The notes under the pieces: generated by a model
The model's database searches: none
Told to the model about the DNA's origin: nothing
What the model saw: the letters and a program-made list of their open reading frames with translations, nothing else
Position numbers and translations under genes: made by a program
Assembly: GCF_958295425.1 (NCBI RefSeq)
Contig: NC_081141.1
Location: 20,510,884 to 20,574,883 of the forward strand
Length of the DNA: 64,000 bases
Direction: 5' to 3'
Origin: Solea solea
Lineage: Eukaryota > Chordata > Actinopteri > Pleuronectiformes > Soleidae
Part shown: positions 1 through 38,277 of the stretch, piece after piece
How the letters are laid out: the number at the start of each line of letters is the position of its first letter
Position numbering within the stretch: position 1 is the stretch's first letter

Positions 1-64
1 ATCTGCACTATATATGTACAGTATATATATATAAATGTATTAATGTATTTATTTATCTTTTTAG

Positions 65-194
65 AAAAGACACTCGGAGGGGAGCTGCCAACACACCGTT
101 CACCCGTTGGCTCCCTGCTGAGTATCAAGATAAAATCACCCAGCCCAAAGGTTGGAGCCAGAGACGTAGAATCAACGGGAACAGACTTCCATTG
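65..194 (+). CDS. Peroxidase exon A (first in window)
   Basis: Acceptor TTTTTAG precedes it and donor GTAATC follows TTG. It starts with one base completing a codon, then encodes the N-terminal peroxidase-domain block containing [15 protein letters not shown], which corresponds to the GASN.AF.RWLPAEYEDG block of MPO-family enzymes. Confidence 0.85.
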
Positions 195-3100
195 GTAATC
201 TATTCACACACACACATATATATATATATATACATAATGCAGTATTCTATATATTCAGTGTTCAGTACATTATACAAAAGACAACAGTGCTCACGTCTGC
301 GTCAAATCCACAGGTGAGGGAGGTGTCGAACCAGATCCTGCGCGCCGCCAACAATGATGTGGAGAGCGACCCGCTCTACACTCACCTGGTGACCATCTTC
401 GGCCAGTGGACTGACCACGACTTGACCTTCACTCCTCACTCTCCCGTCATCCGTTCGTTCAGCAACGGTATTGACTGTGAGAAGACGTGCGAACGCTCAG
501 AGCCCTGCTTCCCCATCGAGGTCAGTAAGAGGACACACAGAGATATACACACACACACATAAGGGGACTTTAGAAATCCCCTGATGTGAAGAAATGACAT
601 CATGCATTCATTTCCTGGAGACTTAGTCTAACCTTAACCATCATTTCTTTCATCATAATCCTAACCCTGACTTTAATCTTAACCAGTCTTGTATAAAGTA
701 CCTTACCAGAAAATAACTTTGGTAGAAGTTGAAGTCACTTTTTTCTATAATATTAAGTATTAAGTAAAAGTCATAAAGTATATGACATTTACTGTACTCT
801 AGTATTGCATTTTCTGATATAAAGCTCAGTGGTAGGGCGAGTTGTCTTTCAACTTGAAGATTGTGGGTTCAATTCCTGCCTCTACTAGTCCTGCTGTGTG
901 TCCTCGAGCAAAGACAAGCAGCTCATCTAGATTTGAAAAGCTATATATAAACACAGACCATTACCAACTCTTCTTCTTCTTCTGATTTTATTCGGTAGTA
1001 ACGAGTAACAAAGGTAGTTAGAGGACATGCGGTGGAGTAAAAGTTACAGTTGCTAAAGTAAAGTACAGATCACCTTAAAATGTAGTCATTTACATTTACA
1101 TCATGAGGACTTGAACGCTGATGATCAACTGCTTCTTTCCCTCCAAACAGATTCCCAGGTCAGACAGCAAGTCAGAAAAATGCATGCCCTTCTTCCGCTC
1201 GGCAGCAGGTTGTGGTTCCGCCAACACAGGACACCTCTTTGGCAGGAGGACTGTCCGTCAGCAGATGAACTCTCTCACCGCTTTCATCGACATGGGCCAA
1301 GTGTACGGGTCGGACGAGACCAAAGCTCGCTTCCTCCGTAACCTCACCGCGGACGACGGCCTCCTAAAGGTCAACACAGAGCACAGTGACAACGGCCGCG
1401 AGCTCTTGCCCTTCGCCAACATGAGCGCCAACATGTGTGCCACGCGAGCACACATGACTGGCAACAGCAGCGTCGAGGAGGTGCCTTGCTTTCTGGCTGG
1501 TGAGTAGACGCAGCAGTCAGATTACGCAGAAAGAGTTGAAACTGGAAAATTTGCTGCTACTTGCTGCCGGTTTGGGTGGATGGAACCTTTACAACTTGTA
1601 GTATTTAGACAAAATAGTATTTTTGTGGAATCAACCTTTAAAACTTAGAGAGAGATGGTTGCACAAGCCCCTCCCCCTTCCAAACACCTGTTTCGAACTG
1701 TCCAAAATCGGTGAAAAAAAAGAGAAAGCAATATGTTTTAAAGTTGCCGTATTTCAGGAACGGTTGATGATACAGATTACATTTTTGGTTTGTGAGCGTC
1801 AGGAGGATTTTTAGGAGCTCCAGAGATGGGTTTTAACATGGGAGTCAATGGGAGGTTTGACCAGAACTCTGAACTTTTAGGAAACAACACACAGGGTTAG
1901 ACAACAGCCATACCATCGTTGTTATGTAAAATTGTCTGTGTAGGTTGGAGTTTGTTTAGAGATTATTTTCATGGACCTCAGCTCAGTATACCACTCTAGC
2001 AGCGCAATACACACTCATTATACAATCTGAAAATTTCCCCCAAAAAAATACAAAACTTAAACTGTGAATCTTTAAAAACCGTAATATGTATCAAAACTTT
2101 GATTCAGGTAAAAAAAAGTCCCAAGTCTTGTGACCCGTTTAAAATTTCAACCACATGTCTACGTTAAAGTATGACGAGACTGTAAGGCTCCAAAGTGGGC
2201 TGGGTTCTGATCATTTTTTCGACCGTTTCCCATTCATGTGTATGTGGAAATTCTTTGCAGTTTCTTGCGATTTTTGTCGCCATTGTCACTTGAAGCGCTT
2301 AGAAAAGTCATAGCAAGCCATTCCTGATCAAATCGCACGTTTTGATATAGAATGTGTGTTGTTTTTTCTCAAAACTGCGGGAGGAGTTTCAACTCTTGGG
2401 AGTTCTCATTGGGTTGTGTTGCTAAGCAGGGCAGGCACTCTAATGGCCTTTAACTTGGATGATTAAAAACCTGCCTCCTGCCTTGTCTCCCAGGCGATGA
2501 ACGCTCCAACGAAAACATCGCTCTGACCACTCTACACACACTGATGCTGCGTGAACACAACCGTCTGGCAAATGCCCTGTCCACTCTCAACCCTCATTGG
2601 AATGGAGAGACCATCTACCAGGAGGCCCGAAAGATCATGGGCGCATTCTTCCAGGTAAGAGATGAGCTTTTTGCTGTGTGATGTTCATTAATCCAACAGC
2701 AGTGATAGAGAGGGAGTAGATGTTCCACTAACTCAACACCTTCTCTGTTCGTCAGGTTATTACCTTCAGAGACTACCTGTTCCACATCGTTGGTCCAGAC
2801 TTCATTGCAAGGCAGCTGTCCACCTATCCTGGTTATGATGAGAACGTGGACCCCAGCATCGCCAATGTGTTTGCCACCGCTGCGTATCGCTTTGCTCACC
2901 TGATGGTTCAACCCTTCATGTTCCGTCTCGACGAGAATTACGAGGAGCACAGAGATTTCCCAAGTCCGCTGCTGCACAGGGCCTTTTTTGCGCCATGGAG
3001 GATCGTCTTTGAAGGTTTGTGCCCTGATCCAAACCTTTTTTAGTCTTTACCTTTACCCGCAGAGAGAGAATAAATAAAAACAAAGTGGTGTAAACTAAAT

Positions 3101-4541
3101 TCTCTGTTGTGCTCTTCAGGTGGTCTGGATCCAATCCTGAGGGGGCTGGTGGGTCGCAAGGCCAAACTGAACACACAGGAGCACATGATGGCTGATGAGC
3201 TGCGGGACAGACTGTTTAAATTCTCCTCTGAGTTGGCTTTGGATTTGGGGGCTCTCAACATGCAGAGAGGCAGAGACCATGGACTTGCTGGTATTTACTG
3301 ACGTTCTATACCTTACCCTATACCTTAAGTTCATGCTGAGGCACATCTGGAAGGAAACATGACGGATGTTCTCTCTCTGTGTGACTCTCTGTAGGCTACA
3401 ACAAGTGGCGGGGGTTCTGTGGACTCTCGAAGCCAAAGAATCGCGCTGAGCTGGCCGAGGTTATGAACAACACCGTTCTGGCCGATAAACTTATGGATCT
3501 CTATGGCACGGTTGAAAACATTGACGTATGGCTGGGAGGAGTGGCTGAGCCGTTTGTCAATGGAGGAAGAGTGGGACCCCTGTTTGCCTGCCTGATTGCC
3601 ACTCAGTTCCAGAGGATTCGTCAGGGAGACCGGTATGTACATTTACCGTCAATTTCAAAACGACTCCTTCTTCTTCAGCTGCGTCTTTATGTTTATCTGA
3701 TGTTAAATTTCAGTATGTGGTGGGAGAACGATGGAGTATTCACCGATGCTCAGAGGAGATCCCTGAGGGACACGTCCTTTGCCCGTATCATCTGCGACAA
3801 CACTGGCATCACTGATGTGCCTATGAGACCATTCCAGTACCGGCCTCGTGGGACCGGTTACAACCAGTGCAAGGACATCCCTGCCTTTGACCTCAGTCCA
3901 TGGAAGGAAAACAGTGAGTTAATGTCCTCATATCCTTTCTGTCACATTCAACTTGTTTTTGAAACATGACTAAATTTCCCTCTTTCTTTTCATGTAGGAT
4001 CCTCATCAGGATCAGGAGAATCAGGTAAATCCATCAATCACTTCAATTAACAAAATAATATAAAGGTTACATTAAAACAGTTGTTCTCATATCTTTTTGT
4101 TTTTCTTGTCCTCACACAGAAACCAAAATACCACCTGTTGTAGCAGCTCCAATGCACAAAGAGGTCAAAGTTGCTTTCTCCGTACGACTCGGCAACAACT
4201 TTCCCGAAGCCGGTAAACCCATCCCGTTCCGTGAGGAGATCTACAATGGACAGAATAGCTATAACATAGAGACCGGCATTTTTACCTGCCAGGAACCAGG
4301 TGTTTATGAGTTTCAGTTCCACTGCATGATCTACCAGAACGCTGGCAACGTGGATCTCATGCACAACGGCAAACTGGTCCTGCACTCGTTCACCACGCGG
4401 CAGTCTGGCTACATCACAGCCAGCGGCAATGTGTACATTAAGCTAAAGCAGGGAGACGAGGTCTACCTGCTCGCCAACTATGGTGGCAACGGCCTGACCA
4501 GCGACAGCTTCTTCTCAGGACATCTGTTGTTCACTGAGTAA
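65..4541 (+). CDS. Haem peroxidase (MPO/EPX-like) with C-terminal C1q domain, 3' ten exons
   Basis: Secreted or granule-type animal haem peroxidase, expected to oxidise halides or thiocyanate with H2O2. Coding exons: 65-194, 314-520, 1151-1499, 2494-2654, 2756-3014, 3120-3290, 3395-3632, 3714-3913, 3998-4024, 4120-4541. All junctions are GT-AG and the phases agree, giving about 720 visible residues. Landmarks are the distal-site motif [12 protein letters not shown] (Gln, haem-ester Asp, distal His), the Ca loop [12 protein letters not shown], catalytic Arg and ester Glu in DERSNEN, proximal His in [16 protein letters not shown], and [12 protein letters not shown] Ser/Gly linker exon then leads into a full C1q domain with no collagen stretch. 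Signal peptide and propeptide exons would lie upstream of the window. Family assignment is firm. Orthology to mammalian MPO, EPX or LPO cannot be decided, so no symbol is given. Confidence 0.9.
195..313 (+). repeat. CA/TA compound microsatellite in a peroxidase intron
   Basis: The intron between exons A and B holds (CA)n followed by (TA)n at about 205-234. No other signal is seen. Confidence 0.8.
314..520 (+). CDS. Peroxidase exon B, distal haem site
   Basis: 69 codons, phase 0 at both ends. Contains VREVSNQIL and [12 protein letters not shown]. The distal His codon is at 416-418, the haem-ester Asp at 413-415 and the distal Gln two residues further upstream. It ends in CFPIE before GTCAGT. 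Confidence 0.9.
819..979 (+). mobile_element. tRNA-derived SINE copy, internally deleted
   Basis: In the exon B-C intron. A polymerase III A-box-like AGCTCAGTGGTAGGGCGAG is followed by the B-box-like GTGGGTTCAATTCC and a tail resembling CTATATATAAACACAGACCA, typical of fish tRNA-SINE 3' ends. A 7-bp repeat TTCTGAT lies on each side (812-818 and 980-986) as a possible TSD. Confidence 0.6.
1151..1499 (+). CDS. Peroxidase exon C, calcium loop
   Basis: 349 nt after acceptor CAAACAG. Encodes IPRSDSK, then [11 protein letters not shown], the calcium-loop segment [22 protein letters not shown] and CFLAG. Ends one base into a Gly codon before GTGAGT. Confidence 0.9.
1500..2493. other. Peroxidase intron between exons C and D
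   Basis: About 1 kb of AT-rich sequence with no splice-flanked open frame. Its moderate complexity suggests old repeat sequence, but no terminal structure could be placed. Confidence 0.5.
2494..2654 (+). CDS. Peroxidase exon D, catalytic Arg and haem-ester Glu
   Basis: Encodes [20 protein letters not shown], then EHNRLA and [11 protein letters not shown]. The Arg codon 2502-2504 and Glu codon 2511-2513 match the catalytic Arg and haem-linking Glu of MPO. The next residue, Met in MPO, is Asn here (2514-2516). Confidence 0.9.
2756..3014 (+). CDS. Peroxidase exon E, proximal haem ligand
   Basis: Encodes [14 protein letters not shown], the proximal-His segment [16 protein letters not shown] (His codon 2897-2899) and [11 protein letters not shown]. 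Acceptor GTCAG, donor GTTTGT, leaving one base of a Gly codon. Confidence 0.9.
3120..3290 (+). CDS. Peroxidase exon F
   Basis: Encodes [18 protein letters not shown] and [18 protein letters not shown], both strongly conserved in animal peroxidases. Acceptor CTCTTCAG, donor GTATTT. Confidence 0.9.
3395..3632 (+). CDS. Peroxidase exon G
   Basis: Encodes [30 protein letters not shown] and [12 protein letters not shown], the helical core after the GRDHG motif. Acceptor CTGTAG, donor GTATGT. Confidence 0.9.
3714..3913 (+). CDS. Peroxidase exon H, end of catalytic domain
   Basis: Completes [11 protein letters not shown] and contains [15 protein letters not shown] and [12 protein letters not shown], the C-terminal part of the peroxidase fold. 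It ends with one base of a codon before GTGAGT, so translation continues into a linker instead of stopping as in MPO or EPX. Confidence 0.88.
3998..4024 (+). CDS. 27-nt linker microexon
   Basis: Encodes a short flexible linker, RSSSGSGES, between peroxidase and C1q domains. Acceptor CATGTAG, donor GTAAAT. The phases fit both neighbours exactly (one base in, one base out). Confidence 0.75.
4120..4541 (+). CDS. C1q-domain terminal exon of the peroxidase gene
   Basis: Encodes a short lead ([11 protein letters not shown]) and a complete globular C1q domain of about 130 residues. Landmarks are [12 protein letters not shown], the aromatic strand motif [36 protein letters not shown] and the closing SFFSGHLLF, then a TAA stop. 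A single exon for the C1q domain is usual for the family. The acceptor ACACAG and phase join it to the upstream linker exon. The upstream coding frame has no stop that would make C1q a separate gene. Confidence 0.88.
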
Positions 4542-5282
4542 GAGGCCCCTGAGACAACCGCATCACCGTGACACCCTCAAAGCAGGGGAGGTTGAAGTTC
4601 AGTCGACCTTCAACCCATATTTTATGTGTGCTAACGGGAACTGCACTGGCACTGAAGCAGTTTCTGACAAAATAAAGTAGACATACTTTTCATTGAACCT
4701 TGCCGACAGAAAACTATGGAAGAGTATTAGGGCCACATGTATATAGGAATTTTGAAAGAAAGAAAAAAGTCTGAATTTTGAAAATAAAACAAGTCAGAAT
4801 TCTGAGAAATCTGAGAAATCTGGCTAAATTCTGACTTAAATCTCGAAATTATGTTGTTTTTTAGTTTTTGGCCCTAATACTCTTTTGTAGAAAAGAATAG
4901 GACTGTAAACAGTGTGGTATTATCAGACGATGGATTAAAAGCTTTGTGTTGAATGACACAACGTTCATGTTGCACTGATGCCTGCACTGTAAATGTGTAA
5001 AACAATGTGAAAAATAAGGTTAAATCAAGAGTTAGTATGTACTGTTATGTTCTGCTAAAAATGATATTAATGATTTTCTTTTGAATTTGAATCATGTTAC
5101 TGTATTTTAAAAGACAGAACTCTTTGCCTTACCGCTTGACTGGAAAATGAATGTATCTGATTTAAATAAGCTAAAATTGCAAGCATTGTGATTTATTTCT
5201 AGTTCAATTCAATCATTTGGAGAACATTTGTTAGTTTCTTCGAATGAAAGTGTACGATTTTGTTGATTTTTACATCAATAAA
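4542..5282 (+). other. Peroxidase-C1q 3'UTR with two poly(A) signals
   Basis: AATAAA occurs at 4671-4676, about 130 nt after the stop, and again at 5277-5282. Alternative polyadenylation is therefore plausible. The segment is AT-rich and non-coding. Confidence 0.6.
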
Positions 5283-5399
5283 GGCTTGTTTTGAAAAAAG
5301 GCTAATACTGTATATATTCTGGAAACTGTCTATAATGTACATTCTATTTTAACTTCTTTGTAGTCATATTGTTAATATATTTCTTGGTAATGCATGTTT

Positions 5400-5495
5400 A
5401 TTATTTTTTTATCTTCATCTTTACTGTCTTTGCTGCTGTGACAATGTAAATGTCCCCACTGCGGGACTAATAAAAAACTGTCTTATCTTATCTTA
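5400..5495 (+). mobile_element. Non-LTR retroposon 3' tail
   Basis: Contains TGTCCCCACTGCGGGACTAA followed by TAAAAAACTG and a (TTATC)n-like end. From memory this matches a 3' tail common in fish LINE/SINE copies. Only the 3' end is recognisable. Confidence 0.45.
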
Positions 5496-6600
5496 ATATA
5501 CAGTATATCCAGCTGATGGTGTTCCTCAGCAGACCAACAGATGGCACTAACATACAATTTAAGAGAGAGTAAAAGGGTTAGAAAAGCCCCACATGTTATG
5601 AATTGGTATTTATTTCAGATATTGCACTGTACACTGGCTCTTCTGTTATCATGGAAACAGAATGGAATATTTGCTTTATTTCGACTTTATTCTAGTACAG
5701 TTTATTTTCCACAAACCTGAGAGAAAGTCAGCTCAACAGAAAAGTGCAGATATGCAATAGTACACTGTACATTTCTTCCTTTCTTTAACTGTCAGCTTAA
5801 TCAATAATTGTAATATTAATAATGTTGAATTTAATTATTTATTGCTGTTTCCATATTTCAGGGAGACCATTACCACATTCTTGCACATCACCTCATCCAT
5901 CACTTATTCCTTCCCCTGTTTCCCTGTTCCCCTGTCCTGTGTCTTGGACTCTTTTTTCCTGTATGTGCCACTCTCAACTGCCCCACATGGATAAATAAAG
6001 TACATTTCTACATCTGAGATTATCATAAATGAGATCTCAATCTCAATTTGTCTTTTACCTGGTTAAATAAAAACAAATTGTATATCAGTTACATACGCAA
6101 TTGTATAAATGTTCAGTCTATCACTGATTGGGATGATGTTTAGAGCAGATGCTAAAGGTAAAAAAAATATATGTATATGTCAAATCAGCAGAAACCCTCA
6201 AATCAGCAGAAAATCAAACATGTCTTGTGCACTTTATAAAACTGTAACAGTAATATTCAAAGAATATGTTTCGCCCTGGATATTAAAGTTATTTTTCTTT
6301 AAATGTATTTAATGTCAGGTCAAAGGTAAGTTGTTTCATTTAAGATAGTGTCGTTAATTAACAAGTTGCAACGTGCATTTTCTGCCACTAGGGGTCTCTC
6401 GATCAAAACAATACCAAAAAGAGCTAGTTTGTTGACGTTGTAAAAGCAGTGTGGGATCATGGGAATTGTTGTCTTGTTGTCTCACAGACTCTTTGAGGCG
6501 AGAGTTTATGAGACAGAAGACACAGCAGACATCTATAGTATAGTCATACAAAAACAAAATAACAACACTGGCTGACAGTCCTTCTAAATCTGACCTTCCT
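5496..6600. other. Intergenic, AT-rich, no gene seen
   Basis: No splice-flanked open frame. Around 6370-6560 the sequence has the look of a dispersed fish repeat, without clear ends. A DR1-type element, AGGTCA-A-AGGTAA, lies at 6317-6329. Confidence 0.5.
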
Positions 6601-6637
6601 TTGACCTGGAAGGTAAAGCAGACGCAGGTGAGGTGAA

Positions 6638-6645
6638 TGACGTCA
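6638..6645. promoter_or_regulatory. Palindromic CRE
   Basis: Exact TGACGTCA, the full-length CREB/ATF site, 60 nt upstream of the candidate start codon at 6705. A second exact copy lies at 7006-7013. Confidence 0.5.
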
Positions 6646-6704
6646 TTAAAAGGCGTTCAAAACGAAACCGTCCATTAGCTTGAATGTAGAAATACGAATT
6701 AACC

Positions 6705-6741
6705 ATGGATTTAAAGAGTGCTGGAAACTCTTTTGACTCAT
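6705..6741 (+). CDS. Possible first coding microexon of an unknown transcript
   Basis: ATG in good context (ACCATGG) opens 12 codons, MDLKSAGNSFDS, and runs one base into the next codon before a near-perfect donor, GTAAGTA. A CRE lies 60 nt upstream. No downstream partner exon was found before ebf2 and the peptide matches no family I know. It could be a genuine short first exon, the start of a non-coding RNA, or chance. Confidence 0.25.
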
Positions 6742-7005
6742 GTAAGTAGATTGCTCAACAAAGTACACAACTGCTTTGTAGAAATGTACGTTTTATCTCT
6801 AAAAACACATACACACTGTACAACTCATCCGTTTAAAAGTCTGTTTGTTTGTGGATCGCATCACGTCACCTCCGCATCCGTACAGTTGTATAGTTAGAGT
6901 TCTGCCTTCGAGGCTGTTTTAAATGAAGGGGTTTTATCACTTGGACACAATTTGTGTATTAGTCAATGGATAACTGCACAATTAAAGTTTATAACTCGTG
7001 TTAAA

Positions 7006-7013
7006 TGACGTCA
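7006..7013. promoter_or_regulatory. Second palindromic CRE
   Basis: Exact TGACGTCA, 368 bp downstream of the first copy and 265 bp past the donor of the candidate microexon. Confidence 0.45.
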
Positions 7014-7020
7014 AATTGTC

Positions 7021-9600
7021 ACAAGGAGTCCTGTTAACGATAACAAATTGTTTCAGATATTTGGGAGTATCATAATTTTTACAGTGTTGAGTCGAAACTC
7101 CCCTGTGAATCTGCAACAAGTGGAAAAAAAACTAAAAAGAAGAGCAATTTATTATGACTAACAATTGGAAAAGTGGTGTTCCACATCAGCTCTGATGCTT
7201 CCTGCACCCAGAGAGGAGAGGAGAGGAGAGGAGGAGGAGGGAACCAGCTGCTGCGTCTCCACCAGCACCCCCTTGCACACACACACAAACACACCCGCCA
7301 CGCCCCTTTTGACCTCCGTGGACACAGTGCCATCCACAGAGAGTGGCCTCGGTGTCCCAGGGGAGCAGGGGAATGCAGAGGAGGACGAGCGGCACACGAT
7401 ACTCCATTGTTTGGTTAAGCAGTCACTGATTCCCCCACACCTCCACCTCCTCCTCCGCCTGCTCCCAAAACACACGGGCTGCTGCTGCTGACCGTCTCAA
7501 CGGGTTAAATTGATTAAAAAGACGTTTGGGGTTTGACTAATGCCACCATTTTCGCCCCGGTGAGTCTCAGCTCCACCAAATGAGACAAAACCACACACAG
7601 ACACTTTTATTTGTGGACGTCCTGCAGGTTGTGATGTTCACGGTCCATCCTCGTCCACCTGTGGAGACGCACGGAGTGGACGCATGAAATAAGTGATTTT
7701 TCAGACAGATTTTAGGATTTTATTTTATTTTTTATAAAATGAGCTGAAATGAATTGAAATAAATCAACGTATTGACTTAAAACGACAACTGGGTTGACTC
7801 ATATTCATATATGACTGTATTTGGGGGCACTGTTACACAATTTTAAATCAAAAATAAAAATATGAAATTAGCGGAATATAAATTAATCAAAACGGGGGTC
7901 TATTCTGCACCTTGGTGCTGCACAAATTAATTTGTCAACAAAATAATTCTGACCAATCCTGTGCTAAATGTAATGATCATGTCCTGGACAGTTAATGAAA
8001 GAATAATAAAAATAAAACCTCCACCACTGCTGCTCACTTTTCCACGTCAGCAGAACATTTAATCCTCATCCTAATCCTTTGCTTTTTGATTTATGCTGCT
8101 CACAGACAAACACGCGAACATCCCCAGCAGAGATAATAAGTCCATTCACGACTGGAGGAATGTTTTTTTTTTTTTTTTTTTATTAAAGTGTGTCATCATC
8201 ATAGTTTGATTTCTCATGGTTAAATGGAGCTGTCAATCATGTTGGTGGAAGTGTGTGCGGGATGGCGACAGGGCGGAGTCTGGGCAGCAGGATTCCCCGA
8301 GACTGCTCTCATAATTGGGGGAACATCTGACTTTGTCCCGCGCTGGCAGATGGTGGGTTGGGGCGGGATCCAAAGGGGGAGATTTACATTCATTGTCCAG
8401 GCGCACAAACTCCACACAGAGACAATAGTCTCGGTGAGGGGCGAGGAACCAGGGCTGAAAAAAAAACTTTCCTTTTCACAACCAAACGAACGGAAATTAA
8501 TTTTGGTTCAGCAAAACATAGAAGGCCTGTTCTTCAGAAACACGTTCAGTTTGAGGGCTGTTGTTGCTGAAACAAGGACTCAAAAATGTTTAAATAACTG
8601 ATAATAAGAGATGCATATGTTCATATTACTGAGGAAAAAATATAACATTTTCAGCTTTGTTTTTCCAAGAGGTTTCTCCAAAATCAGAGACTTTGTCAGG
8701 CACAAAAGTGTTACTTTTACGCGCATTAAATCACAGACCAAACCAAAGACCACATCCATTGAAGACGCATCTTATTTTTCTTCTTCTTCTTTGTTTCTTT
8801 TTAAATTAAAGAGCGTTATTGATAGGCCTCATTTTATTCCAGGACCAGTGTGGGTTTGCAAAGACCCACGATGTGTTGCATTGATTAAGAACTCATTTGG
8901 GCCATGCAGTGTCAGGCTGCGCTCCAAACGCCAATCAGAGCTCAGCGCCGGCCGCTGCAGGCGGAGATTGATGGAGCAACCAGACGGCCATTGTTGCCTC
9001 TGACACTGATGCGATGCCTCCTGAGTGGAATCACTGCGTTCAAAGGAGCAGACGGTGAAGCCGCTGAATGTGCGCCGTGTCCACAGCGCACTCGTGTTTC
9101 ATTTCGACTCGTATGAACCGAATCAAATAGGATTTGCTGTTGAGACACTTCAGAGCAGATGATTGCAGAACAACTAAACAAATAAACATGTCAGTACGTC
9201 TCGAGTGTATGCGTGTATTAATAATAAATATAGTATAGTATAATATAGTGTATATATTAATGTAAGCATTCAATATTAGGAATAACATTTGATTCCAAAA
9301 TGGTCCTCCACACTCACAAAGATTAACTTTATTATTTTTACATCACAATAATGATAATAATATTGATAATGCTTCTATAATTTCCTGATCAACAACGTTT
9401 TTCTGTACATTATTTCCTGCCTCTGTTCAAAGTTAATGTGTGAAAAGTTTCCTCTACAGTCACTGGTTGGATGCTGATTCTGGCACAAGTCCAAACAACG
9501 GATGCACTTTACACCAATGAGAGCATCCATTTCAACAATCGGTTCTCCATATGGCACAAAGGCCCCTCCTCCAAGCTCCATCCCGGCAGAGGGTCTCATT
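7021..9600. other. Upstream region of ebf2, no gene seen
   Basis: Contains a GA-rich tract at about 7205-7240, the EBF palindrome at 7355, a poly(T) run at about 8163-8181 and a G+C-richer block at 8900-9100 with a CCAAT box at 8931-8935. The open frames here are low-complexity and lack splice context. Confidence 0.5.
7355..7364. promoter_or_regulatory. EBF-type palindrome upstream of ebf2
   Basis: TCCCAGGGGA matches the EBF/COE consensus TCCCNNGGGA at every fixed position, about 2.75 kb upstream of the ebf2 start codon. Autoregulation is an inference. Confidence 0.4.
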
Positions 9601-10109
9601 CATGCTTCAGGACTGCGGTTCACTGCAAGCCTCATCCTGGCCCTTGGATCAACTGTTCTGATCCGGTCTGGTCTCCTGTCAAAGGGAGACTTTTTTTGCC
9701 TCCACACGCTGACATTTAAAGAATATAGTGAGTCGGACTCGCTGCGGACTGTCTGTGGAGTTCAGTGCAGTGAGCAGGTGATCATTTTGCGCTCGAGCTG
9801 ACGCTGGAGATTTGCGCCTGGACAATGCTTGCAATCAGTGGGGGAGTGTATTTATTATCATTGTTTGAGCCTTAAAAGAAACTGTGTGGATTTTTTTTAA
9901 CTGAGACGCCCTTTGAAACATCACACAGCACCGGTCATTTATTCAGTAAAGCTGCGCGCATTTTGTTTCCCTGTGGCGCTTTGGAGGAGCGCAGAGCCTC
10001 GGTGTGTGGACCTTCTGTTGTTTGCCAAAGTGCTTAAGCTCCAACTCAGTTTTTTTCAGCCCAACTAAGTTCCAAAAAAAAGTGCATCTCACCACCGGGC
10101 AGTGCTTAA
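9601..10109 (+). promoter_or_regulatory. ebf2: Probable ebf2 core promoter and 5'UTR
   Basis: Lies directly upstream of the ebf2 start codon. A TATA-like CATTTAAAGAATATA is at about 9713-9727, which would place transcription start near 9745-9755 and give a 5'UTR of about 360 nt. The start site itself is not visible in sequence. Confidence 0.4.
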
Positions 10110-38277
<28,168 letters not shown>

